A DNA stretch of 64,000 nucleotides. Origin: Alginatibacterium sediminis (GTDB lineage Bacteria > Pseudomonadota > Gammaproteobacteria > Enterobacterales > Celerinatantimonadaceae). Numbering within the stretch: the first letter of the stretch is position 1; each line of letters opens with the position of its first letter. A program made the translations under genes and the position numbers. The stretch is from the NCBI RefSeq assembly GCF_003610775.1, contig NZ_RAQO01000006.1, forward strand, positions 62,001-126,000, read 5' to 3'. Positions 27,550 to 36,029 of the stretch are shown in pieces. The notes beneath the pieces were generated by a model that was not told the DNA's origin, made no database searches, and saw nothing but the letters and a program-made list of their open reading frames with translations.

Positions 27550-28560
27550 ATGAAGTCTTTAGAAGATAAAAATGTGTTAGTGTTAGCGCCAAGTTTTTTT
27601 GGATACGAAATGAGTATTAAAAAGGCTTTGGAACAATTTGGTGCAAATGTCAGTTTGTATAATGAACGACCAAAAAATAGCTTTTTTGTGAAATCATGTA
27701 TTCGTTTACGTCTATCTTTTGTCATTCGAAAACATATTTATAGCTATTACGATAGCATCTTGAATGAAACGAAGGATACTTCTTTTGATTATTTATTCCT
27801 GGTTAATCCTGAAGCAATTAATAAAGATATTATCACATCCTTTAAAAATCAGCATCCGAGTATTACAGTCCTTACGTATATGTGGGATTCAATAGTTAAT
27901 AAGAAAAATTCAAGTAAATTGATTGAGATCAGTGATAGTTTTTATTCATTTGATTCAAATGATGTTATTCGAGACTCTAGGGTCAAATTTTTGCCTTTGT
28001 TTTATACGCAAGACTACGCCAGAATCTCCGAGGTTAGCAATTCTAGGAGTATCGATGTTTTGTTTGTCGGTACGATTCACAGTGATCGTTACGCTTTGGT
28101 AAGTGAAGTTAAGAAACAACTTTTACGAAAAGGAAGGATTGTTTCTATTTTTCTCTTCTGCCCGAGCAGAATTCTATACTTTGGGCGAAAAGTTTTCTCT
28201 AAAAATAGTCAACCTAAAAGCTATAGTGAAGTTTCTTTCAAATCTGCTAGTCCTGATTGGCTTTGTGAACAGATAACTAATTCAAAGGCTATTTTGGATA
28301 TAGAGCACCCGTCTCAAACCGGTTTGACAATGCGGACTATTGAAATGCTAGGTGCAAAGCGTAAGTTGATTACGACAAATAAAAATGTTCTCAAATATGA
28401 TTTCTACAACACAAATAATATACTTGTTATAGACCGATCTAATGTCAACATTGAAGATGATTTTTTTGATACAGATTATGAGCCTCTAGATATTTCGATT
28501 TACGAGAAATACTCATTAAACAACTGGATATCGACAATTTTTAGTGACAATAGCAAGTGA
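27550..28560 (+). CDS. CgeB-like glycosyltransferase
   Basis: The 336-residue protein has an N-terminal Rossmann-like strand VLVLAPSFFGYEMS and VLTYMWDSIVN near residue 109. SIDVLFVGTIHSDRY occurs near 172. The C-terminal IEHPSQTGLTMRTIEMLGAKRKLITTN near 254-280 is characteristic of a group of lipopolysaccharide and capsule glycosyltransferases related to CgeB. It is likely to add a sugar to the repeat unit. It is not overlapped by neighbours, and a gap of more than 200 bases follows. Confidence 0.62.
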   Translation: MKSLEDKNVLVLAPSFFGYEMSIKKALEQFGANVSLYNERPKNSFFVKSCIRLRLSFVIRKHIYSYYDSILNETKDTSFDYLFLVNPEAINKDIITSFKNQHPSITVLTYMWDSIVNKKNSSKLIEISDSFYSFDSNDVIRDSRVKFLPLFYTQDYARISEVSNSRSIDVLFVGTIHSDRYALVSEVKKQLLRKGRIVSIFLFCPSRILYFGRKVFSKNSQPKSYSEVSFKSASPDWLCEQITNSKAILDIEHPSQTGLTMRTIEMLGAKRKLITTNKNVLKYDFYNTNNILVIDRSNVNIEDDFFDTDYEPLDISIYEKYSLNNWISTIFSDNSK

Positions 28561-28799
28561 TGTTGGTTTAAATCTTCATTGAATTCATGAATTAGACCGC
28601 TTCTTCAGTAAATGACTCTGATTTTGGAGTTGATGTTCGCAGGTCTAAAGATTCAAGCTGGTGATGCACGATGTATTTGCGTCTTGCATGCGAGAGTAGA
28701 TATGTTTTCGTCGAAAATTTAACATCAGTGAAAGAGCCAAAATAACTTGATTGTTATCCTTAAAATATCCTAATTAGAACGTAACTCAGGAAAATGAAA

Positions 28800-29933
28800 A
28801 TGAAACAACAGCGAATACTTATAACAGGAGGAGCAGGATTTATTGGCTCAAATCTAGCACATAAGCTTGTCGAAAAAGGCTATGCTGTTACTGTGTTGGA
28901 TAACTTGTCTCCACAAGTGCATAGTCAGGTATCGCCTCTATATAATTCGATAAAGGACAAGGTAAAATTTATTAAAGGTAGCGTACTTAATTATAATGAT
29001 TGGAAACTTGCCTTGGAAGGCATTGATGTAGTTGTACACCTAGCGGCTGAAACTGGTACCGGCCAGTCGATGTATGAAGTTCAGAAGTATACAGATGTGA
29101 ACGTAAAAGGTACTTCTATTTTTCTCGATATATTGGCTAATGAAGAGCATACAGTAAGGAAAATGATTATTGCTTCGTCCAGGTCGATATACGGTGAAGG
29201 TCGGTATAAATGTGTTAAGGATGGTTTGGTGTATCCTCACGAAAGACTTGATTCAGACATGTCTAAAGGCGACTTTCTGGTTAAATGCCCGGTTTGTAAT
29301 GAAAATGCTCAAATTATGTCTACTGACGAAGATAGTAAGATACACCCTAGTTCTATATATGGTGTTACAAAACAAGTGCAAGAGCAAATGTTTATGATTA
29401 TGGGGAAGTCGTTGGGGATTCCTTCAGTAGCACTTAGATATCAAAACGTTTATGGTGCAGGTCAGTCGTTATCAAATCCTTACACAGGAATATTGTCCAT
29501 TTTCTCAACTATAATTAAAAATGGAAATGATATAACCATATTCGAAGATGGTGAAGAAAGTCGTGATTTTGTTTATATAGATGATGTGGTAGACGCGACG
29601 ATTCTTGGTATAGAAAATGAGCACGCTAATTATGAAGTCTTCAATGTAGGTTTAGGAGAACCAATAGAAGTATTAAAGGTAGCAAATGCTTTAGTTCGTG
29701 AATATAAAAGTCAGTCGCAGATCACTGTTACTGGAAGTTATAGATTAGGCGATATAAGATCCAATTATGCTAGTTTGGTAAAGATAAAAAATAAACTTGG
29801 GTTCGAACCAAAAGTAAGCTTTGAAGAAGGTATTTCGAAATTTGTAAGCTGGGTAAATCAACAGGAAGTTGTTGAAGATAAATATGAAAGCAGCATAAAT
29901 GAAATGAAGAAGAAAGGGTTGTATAAAAAATAA
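28800..29933 (+). CDS. NAD-dependent NDP-sugar epimerase (WbiB/rhamnose 4-epimerase-like)
   Basis: The ATG at 28800 is 8 bases from AGGA; another ATG two codons earlier lies only two bases from it. The 377-residue extended SDR enzyme shows ILITGGAGFIGSNLAHKL, VVHLAAETGTGQSM near residue 80, IASSRSIYGEG near 122 and SSIYGVTKQVQEQM near 183 with YxxxK. It has RYQNVYGAGQSLSNPYTG near 209 and a CPVC insertion near 160. These features resemble dTDP-rhamnose 4-epimerase-type proteins such as WbiB. No dTDP-rhamnose genes are present in this window, so its substrate is open. Confidence 0.7.
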   Translation: MKQQRILITGGAGFIGSNLAHKLVEKGYAVTVLDNLSPQVHSQVSPLYNSIKDKVKFIKGSVLNYNDWKLALEGIDVVVHLAAETGTGQSMYEVQKYTDVNVKGTSIFLDILANEEHTVRKMIIASSRSIYGEGRYKCVKDGLVYPHERLDSDMSKGDFLVKCPVCNENAQIMSTDEDSKIHPSSIYGVTKQVQEQMFMIMGKSLGIPSVALRYQNVYGAGQSLSNPYTGILSIFSTIIKNGNDITIFEDGEESRDFVYIDDVVDATILGIENEHANYEVFNVGLGEPIEVLKVANALVREYKSQSQITVTGSYRLGDIRSNYASLVKIKNKLGFEPKVSFEEGISKFVSWVNQQEVVEDKYESSINEMKKKGLYKK

Positions 29934-30245
29934 TTCTAGTCTTGGGGCAATCTCATCCTTAATATTTGATTAAACCTCAGTTGACTTCCGAGTAGACAGG
30001 TAGTGATATAATGGTCACTTGCGCATTACGGTGGCTGCTAGTATTGTAAATTTGTGAATCTTTATTATATTTATTGAAACAAACAAATCGACATTAAAGT
30101 TAGTTGTTTCATTTTAGATCTGGAAATCGGAGTGCGCTAGCTTCGCAGTCGTTTTGAATAGGCATTGCGCACAAGTATACCTAAAAGTTAAAAGGTTTGA
30201 CCTTTCCCCGAGTTTAGTGCCATTCTCACGATGAGATAATTAATA

Positions 30246-31064
30246 TTAGGCAGCCTGACTTGCAAATTCAACAGGCGACCTATAGTTCAACGAACTATGA
30301 GGCCAAACATGATTGTAATGCTCCTTCCATTACCCAATCTCGTAACGCGCTTCTTCTAAAGTTCTGAACCAATGTTGGTTCAAACATTCATTTCTGAATT
30401 TACTATTTAGGCTTTCTATAAATGCATTTTGAGTAGGCTTACCTGGTTGAATAAACCCAAGCTTGACCTTGTTTTCGTTGGACCAGAAGAACATAGCTTT
30501 GCTCGTAGACTCCGGTCCATTATCACAAATGATGGTATCGGTTTAGAGCGTTGCTCTGTTAACTGACTCTAAAATCGCGCGACCATCGAACCATTAATAG
30601 ATATAGACACCAATTGACCCACCATTTCACGAGTAAAGTCATCGACAACATTAAAAACGCGAAAGCGCCGGGCATTACTCAATTGATCAGCGACAAAGTC
30701 CATGGACCACCGCTCATCTGCTCGACTAGGTAACTCCATCGGGAAGCGTTGACGTTGAATTTTTTCTACGCGTCTTGGTTCGGACTTGAAGGCCTTCTTC
30801 GATATAAAGGCAATATGTGTGCTTACGGTTTTTAACTAACTTTTCGCGTTTCAACAGTCCATGAAGCATTAAGTAGCCATATCGAGAGTAGTGTGCCGCA
30901 AGCTTCTTGAGGCGTTCTCTTAGCGCATTATCAGTGGCGGGCTTAGCAACATAGCGATACGCAGTACGACTAATACTTGCTAACCTACAGGCGCTTCTCT
31001 CGCTGATGTTGAACTGTTCAATCAAGTACAAAGCGACTTGCTTTCGACCCGCAGGCTTTACCAC
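30246..31064 (-). pseudogene. IS3-family OrfB (DDE transposase), broken
   Basis: The start (KPAGRKQVALYLIEQFNISE) and the HTH_21-like region are open to about 30780. A frameshift there ends the reading frame at 30726. Later segments in other frames still spell DDE transposase motifs, including ADERWSMDFVADQLS, FNVVDDFTRE, TIICDNGPES and QPGKPTQNAFIESLN. In-frame stops occur near 30540 and 30335. The original stop is at 30246-30248. Confidence 0.8.
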
Positions 31065-31311
31065 TTTTTTGACACGATGTCCTTCATGGCTTCGACCTCA
31101 AGCAACTTCTCGGCAAGTAATCGTTTAAGCTTTCCATATTCAACTTCTAGCTTTCGAAGGCGCTTGGCTTCAAGCCCTGCAAACTTACTTTCCAATTTTA
31201 AAAGGTCCCGGAAGATATCCCCATGTCGCGGCAAATATCATCAACTTTTGAGCCCGCTTCATGCTGTTTGATTGCTCGAATAATCTGTTCTACGGTGTAC
31301 CGTTTTTTCAT
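31058..31311 (-). pseudogene. IS3-family OrfA (helix-turn-helix), broken
   Basis: Reading from the ATG complement at 31309-31311 gives KKRYTVEQIIRAIKQHEAGS and DDICRDMGISSGTF, the usual OrfA helix-turn-helix. A TAA at 31198-31200 then replaces the expected Tyr codon. A one-base deletion a few codons later puts the remainder (KFAGLEAKRLRKLEVEYGKL, then VEAMKDIVSKKW) in another frame. The natural end is at 31058. Confidence 0.8.
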
Positions 31312-31449
31312 AGAGAGATCCTCATTTCTTTAGGATAGTTGGAAATCTCATCGGGTTCATGGTTTTACTTTTGGGGGAAAGGTCAGGTTCTCGAACGGTG
31401 TCGTTATGAGGAGAGAATTGTGGACTTTGACAACATAGCTTCGTGAGTA

Positions 31450-32499
31450 TTATTTTGAACGTAACCAAGCCGTTATTACCCAAATTTTATTTAGCAATGC
31501 AATATAGCAAGCAAAGATAATGATAAAAGACATAAACATGACGGATTCCGGTATATGCAGCTGCTCTCCTATGATTCCAAAGCCCGCAAATAGGCTAGCA
31601 ACTAAGCATATTATGCACAGTGTTTGTCCTGAATTAAAGCCTAAGCGTTGGCAGATGTGGTGTAAGTGCTCTCTATCGGGTTTGAATGGTGAATCACCAC
31701 GCCTAATTCTTCGAATCATAATTGCAGCCATATCCATTAACGGTACAGCGATGAACCACAATGCAGCTACAGGGCGTATCGGACCATTTCCAGGAGCTTG
31801 AGTACCAGCTAAAAGTAGCCAAATTACAGTGAATCCGATGAGCATGCTTCCAGCATCCCCCATAAAGACCTTATGTTTACGCCCCAGAAACCCTAAGTTG
31901 AGCAAAATGTAAGGTAGAATTATCACGACTAGCATCATGCATAGATAAGCTAGTAAACTTTCGCCATGTAACGAAAAAATTATAGCAAGACTTGTAAAAG
32001 TCACTGTTGCCAGCCCACCAAGTAGACCATCAATTCCATCGACCATATTGAACGCATTAATAGCACCGATTACAGCAATGATTGTTACTAATGAACCTAA
32101 CCAACCTAAATCAATTTGTCCAATTCCAAACATATTCCCCAAGTGAGTGAGTTGTAGATCCGCGAAATACATCATTGCTATCGATAAGCAGGTCTGAACT
32201 AATAGTCTGATTTTGACACTTAGGTCGTACTTATCGTCTATTACACCAACAAATACTAGTATGCTAATACTTATTGCATATAGATTTTGATGCGGAACAT
32301 CCATTTTTTGATAGTAGATGAATGACAAAATGGAAATACAAATAGAGAGACCGCCCACAAGTGGAATTTCTCCATTATGGAGTTTTCTTTGATTTGGCCG
32401 ATCAACTAAACCTACTCGCTGTGCTATTTTTCGTAAGAAAAACAATGTGGTAAGGGAAAAAAAGAACTGAAATCCGATATCTAAAAATACACTGAACAC
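31450..32499 (-). CDS. wecA: WecA undecaprenyl-phosphate N-acetylglucosaminyl-1-phosphate transferase
   Basis: The 349-residue integral membrane protein has about eleven hydrophobic segments. Family motifs are VGLVDRPNQRKLHNGEIPLVGG near residue 30-50, VGVIDDKYDLSVKIRL near 84 with the Asp pair, INAFNMVDGIDGLLGGL near 150, VFMGDAGSMLIGF near 214 and DREHLHHICQRLG near 280. WecA loads GlcNAc-1-phosphate on undecaprenyl phosphate to start O-antigen units, so it likely initiates the product of the + strand locus it faces. The IS remnant lies just downstream. Confidence 0.93.
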   Translation of the reverse strand: MFSVFLDIGFQFFFSLTTLFFLRKIAQRVGLVDRPNQRKLHNGEIPLVGGLSICISILSFIYYQKMDVPHQNLYAISISILVFVGVIDDKYDLSVKIRLLVQTCLSIAMMYFADLQLTHLGNMFGIGQIDLGWLGSLVTIIAVIGAINAFNMVDGIDGLLGGLATVTFTSLAIIFSLHGESLLAYLCMMLVVIILPYILLNLGFLGRKHKVFMGDAGSMLIGFTVIWLLLAGTQAPGNGPIRPVAALWFIAVPLMDMAAIMIRRIRRGDSPFKPDREHLHHICQRLGFNSGQTLCIICLVASLFAGFGIIGEQLHIPESVMFMSFIIIFACYIALLNKIWVITAWLRSK

Positions 32500-32660
32500 G
32501 AGTATCCTACGTTGGCTGCCTAATTGCTTACAGAGTATAGCTTTTTGGATTGCTGATGGCTATTTCCCTAAGGAACTGTTGACGATAGATTAAGGTCCGA
32601 ACAGAGAGTTATCCCCGCCATTCGGACTCTGCTGGGTTAAAAGATATTGCCGTTGCTATA

Positions 32661-33362
32661 TCAGTTTTGTTGATTCAACCGTTCCTTCAAGCCGTCAAAA
32701 ATAATATCAAGGTATTCACCTACGTAAGTGTTTTTGCGCTTGTGTTCATAGTTCTGGTTAATAAGCAGTGCACACAGTTGTTCTTGATTTAGCTCAAGAA
32801 CGCCACTATCAGCGCAGTCATAGACTTTGAGCGCAGCACTACCCGATGCAAAAGATGCAAACTTGTAATTACTACTAGATGCCTTTAGCAACTGGTTAAG
32901 TCGTTCACTTGATTCCCACTTCATTGACTGGCCGTAATCCCAAACCACAAGTCTAAGACTGTCGTGTTGCAACAGGCGCGTACTCAACTCTTGGTCTTGA
33001 TAAAGATAGTCAGCCGAAGCTATAACATACCGGTCAGTATGGCTTTGAGTGTTCAACCAGTGCTTGATGTGTTGTTCGTCAATCAATACTACTTGCAGGC
33101 CGTAACACATGGCCGCAATTGCGAGTTCGCTAGGGAAAACAGTCCCAGTGCAAAGGATATAGAGTTGTTCTTGGTGAAACAGACCAAGTTGCTCAAATGT
33201 GTTGGCGAAGTTTTCGACGCTATAAGCTTGATAAAGCTGATGCGGTTGTGCATCGCATACTTGGTCGCTATTGGTTTCTGGTTTACCAGCTGTAGAAGGG
33301 GGATTCGATTTATACAGTAATGTGTTAAGCATGAAAGGTTGTGACTGTTGATCTTGAATCAT
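32661..33362 (-). CDS. Unknown protein resembling the N-terminal part of an acyl-adenylate ligase
   Basis: The start at 33362 follows AAGGA by 6-7 bases; an in-frame GTG 48 bases upstream lacks this. The 233-residue protein has no signal or membrane segment. Its pattern YSVENFANTFEQLGLFHQEQ, LYILCTGTVFPSELAIAAMC and YGLQVVLIDE recalls the N-terminal fold of ANL ligases. FASGSAALKVYD sits where a TSGTTGxPK loop would be, but that loop is not conserved and the C-terminal domains are missing. I do not claim enzymatic function. It may be a remnant or a binding protein. Confidence 0.4.
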   Translation of the reverse strand: MIQDQQSQPFMLNTLLYKSNPPSTAGKPETNSDQVCDAQPHQLYQAYSVENFANTFEQLGLFHQEQLYILCTGTVFPSELAIAAMCYGLQVVLIDEQHIKHWLNTQSHTDRYVIASADYLYQDQELSTRLLQHDSLRLVVWDYGQSMKWESSERLNQLLKASSSNYKFASFASGSAALKVYDCADSGVLELNQEQLCALLINQNYEHKRKNTYVGEYLDIIFDGLKERLNQQN

Positions 33363-33640
33363 TGCGCTTTCCTTTTTTGGGTTTACTGGAGTATAGGAGG
33401 CAATTATCACTTATCCCTTATTGTTTAACTAAAAATTAACAAATTTGTCATTAGTGAGGCCGCGGTCACATTTCGTGTTTAGATATTAGTTGTACGACTG
33501 AAATGCTCCACAAGTGTTTTGTTGCCTCTAAGTAGCTGTAAAATATTGAATAATTACTTTTCAATTCAGAGGCGTACTTGTAGTGCTAAGGATTTGGTAA
33601 AGGTTTACTCGATATGATGTGTGGCGTTTGGCATTGGATA
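33363..33640. other. Gene-free stretch upstream of the unknown protein
   Basis: I see no gene here. It must hold the leader and promoter for the minus-strand gene that begins at 33362. The sequence is AT-rich and I find no convincing operator or promoter pair. Confidence 0.4.
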
Positions 33641-33665
33641 TAAAAACGGCTCCGAAGGGAGCCGT
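33641..33665 (-). terminator. Intrinsic terminator of the VTT/oxidoreductase gene
   Basis: ACGGCTCC pairs with GGAGCCGT around a four-base loop (33646-33665). On the minus strand the hairpin is followed by five Ts. It lies 31 bases beyond the stop of the minus-strand gene. Confidence 0.8.
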
Positions 33666-33695
33666 AGGATAATTAACTGATTAAACTGCTAGGCT

Positions 33696-35840
33696 TTAAG
33701 CACCACGCATTTTTTTGTGGAACTTAGCAACCCACGTTAACAATTTTTCTGGAGCGTGATTTCGCTTCCATTCGCCGGCTACGTATTTATTGCTTTCCAT
33801 CATTGTGGGATAGGCGTGGATAGTACCAAGGATTTTGTTTAGACCCAGTTTATGACGCATCGCTAAGGTAAATTCAGCAAGTAACTCTCCAGCACCAGCG
33901 GCAACAATGGTTGCGCCTAGGATTTTGTCTTTACCGGGTACGGTAAGCACCCGGACAAATCCTTGAGCAGTGCCGTCGGCAATAGCGCGGTCGAGTTCGG
34001 CAATATCAAACTCGGTAACTTCATACGCAATACCTTGGGCTTTTGCGTCACTTTCGTTCAAGCCAACACGTGCAACCTCAGGTGAGGTGTAGGTAGCGGC
34101 TGGAATAACGCTATAGTCGGCACGGAATTTTTTGAAAGCGCCAAACAGTGCATTAACGCTTGCATACCAAGCTTGGTGTGCAGCAAAGTGAGTGAATTGA
34201 TAAGGTCCGGCAACATCTCCAACAGCAAAGATGTTAGGGAAGTTAGTTTGTAAATAGTCATTAACTTTAACCGTACCACGCTCAGCAATTTCTACACCAA
34301 GCTCTTCAAGCCCAAACCCTTTGATGTTGGCAACGCGCCCAAGAGCTAGTATTGCTTTGTCGAAGTAAACTTTACGTTGTTTGTCATTCTCTTCGAGATT
34401 AACAAACTGACCTTGTTGGTCTCGCCCAAAGCTAACAGCCTTAGTACCGAGGTTTAGGTCTAACCCTTCTTTAATGAACTGCTCTTCAATTATCTTACTT
34501 ACGGCTTCGTCTTCTCGAATCAATAGCTTAGGTGCCATTTCAACCAGGCTAACTTTAGAGCCTAAACGTTGGAAGCTCTGCGCTAATTCACAACCAATGG
34601 GGCCGCCACCCAATACGAGCAGCCGTTCAGGTTGTTCTTTTAGTTGCCACAAATCATCTGAAGTCAGATATTCCACTTGATCCAGACCAGGGATCCCGGG
34701 AACTAAAGGCCGCGCGCCGGTAGCGATTACAATATTACGGGTGGTAATTGTCTTACCGTTAACTTCAACTTCCCACGGGCTAAGAATTTTTGCTTCACCC
34801 TGCACGCAGTTAACACCTAGCTTACTGTAACGTTCTACCGAATCATGAGGTTCGATTTCTGCAATAACGCCATGGATGCGTTGCATTACAGCTGAAAAAT
34901 CTACATCAGCACTGGCATTCTTGTAGCCTAGTTCATGGGCATTTTTTGCTTCGTATGCGAATTTTGCGCTGCGAATAAGCGCCTTTGACGGTACACAACC
35001 CGTATTTAGGCAATCACCGCCCATCAAATGTTTTTCGATTAGGGTGACTTCGGCTTTTACCGCCGCAGCAATGTAAGCACTTACTAGCCCACCTGAGCCA
35101 GCCCCAACCACAACCATGTTCTGATCAAAACTCGTCGGTTTGGTGTACGGTGCATAACGCTTCTTGTTTTCGAAATAATTCACAACAAATTTACTCACTA
35201 TCGGTAAAAGGCCAAGAAGAACAAACGCTCCAAGCATGCTGGGCGATAAAATGCCTTGCAAGCTATCGAGGCTCGCAAGCTGAGTCCCTGCATTTACGTA
35301 GATTAGCGTTGCAGGCAACATACCTAGCTGACTAACCCAATAAAAGGTGGTGGTTTTTAGTTTAGTTAAAGCCATCACCAAATTAATTAAGAAAAATGGG
35401 AAGATAGGGATTAAGCGCAAGGTAAACAAATAACGGGCTCCATCTCGCTCCAGCCCATTGTTAATGGCGGCTAGTTTGTCACCATAGCGGCTTTGAATAG
35501 TGTCTCGTAGTAAGAATCGAGCGACTAAGAATGCACAGGTTGCGCCAATGCTGCTCGCAAATGAGACCAACAGTGCACCCCACCATAACCCAAAAACGGC
35601 ACCTGCCAGCAATGTGAGTAGCGCAGCTCCAGGAAATGAGACAGCGGTAGCGAGTACATATATGGCTAGATATGATGCGAAGCTAAGTGCGAAGTTTTCG
35701 CTGACAAAGCCACTTAGCTGTTGTTGATAGCCTTTAATGCTATCAAATGTAAGTAATTGGCCTAAGTCAAAGGCCCAGAAGCTAAAAATTAATGCGACCA
35801 GTACCAGGACTAATATTTTTTTTGGTGTATTCATAGACAT
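33696..35840 (-). CDS. Membrane VTT/TVP38 domain fused to a pyridine nucleotide-disulfide oxidoreductase
   Basis: This 714-residue protein joins two folds. Residues 1 to about 220 have several membrane segments with VTT/SNARE-associated motifs (GAVFGLWWGALLVSF, GATCAFLVARFLLR, RLIPIFPFFLINLVMALT). From about 240 it is a dihydrolipoamide dehydrogenase/MerA-like flavoprotein. It has VVVGAGSGGLVSAY, the redox disulfide GGDCLNTGCVPSKAL, a second NAD site LLVLGGGPIGCELAQ, and AVGDVAGPYQFTHFA. The C-terminal HAYPTMMES keeps the usual active-site His. It probably oxidises or reduces a thiol or quinone at the membrane. The substrate is unknown. Confidence 0.85.
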   Translation of the reverse strand: MSMNTPKKILVLVLVALIFSFWAFDLGQLLTFDSIKGYQQQLSGFVSENFALSFASYLAIYVLATAVSFPGAALLTLLAGAVFGLWWGALLVSFASSIGATCAFLVARFLLRDTIQSRYGDKLAAINNGLERDGARYLFTLRLIPIFPFFLINLVMALTKLKTTTFYWVSQLGMLPATLIYVNAGTQLASLDSLQGILSPSMLGAFVLLGLLPIVSKFVVNYFENKKRYAPYTKPTSFDQNMVVVGAGSGGLVSAYIAAAVKAEVTLIEKHLMGGDCLNTGCVPSKALIRSAKFAYEAKNAHELGYKNASADVDFSAVMQRIHGVIAEIEPHDSVERYSKLGVNCVQGEAKILSPWEVEVNGKTITTRNIVIATGARPLVPGIPGLDQVEYLTSDDLWQLKEQPERLLVLGGGPIGCELAQSFQRLGSKVSLVEMAPKLLIREDEAVSKIIEEQFIKEGLDLNLGTKAVSFGRDQQGQFVNLEENDKQRKVYFDKAILALGRVANIKGFGLEELGVEIAERGTVKVNDYLQTNFPNIFAVGDVAGPYQFTHFAAHQAWYASVNALFGAFKKFRADYSVIPAATYTSPEVARVGLNESDAKAQGIAYEVTEFDIAELDRAIADGTAQGFVRVLTVPGKDKILGATIVAAGAGELLAEFTLAMRHKLGLNKILGTIHAYPTMMESNKYVAGEWKRNHAPEKLLTWVAKFHKKMRGA

Positions 35841-36029
35841 TTTCCAGAGACAACTAGGATTGCAATCCTTTACAATAATGATTCTTTAACCTTGATGGGT
35901 GCCTTGTACTATCAATCGATTTGACAAGGTACGGTTATCAGTTGTTGGCTAAACTTCATCTGTTAGTTTTGATGTTACATGATATGACCGTTTAACCGCG
36001 GCTTTCTTTCACCTGAATGAGAAAATATT

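Larger units (their letters stand above)
30198..31385 (-). mobile_element. IS3-family insertion sequence, inactive, with 4-bp target duplication
   Basis: The two ends start with the same inverted 12 bases (TGACCTTTCCCC at 30198-30209 and its complement at 31374-31385). A second inner match, CGATGAGAT, lies about 17-20 bases further in. GGTT flanks both sides (30194-30197 and 31386-31389), as expected for IS3-family insertion. Inside are remnants of OrfA and OrfB on the minus strand. Both carry stops and frameshifts, so the element should not move by itself. It separates the polysaccharide genes from wecA. Confidence 0.85.

Noticed and set aside
35841-36029. Possible Fur box (AATAATGATT) between the VTT oxidoreductase and tamA
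   Set aside because: Only a partial half-site is present and there is no iron-related gene beside it.
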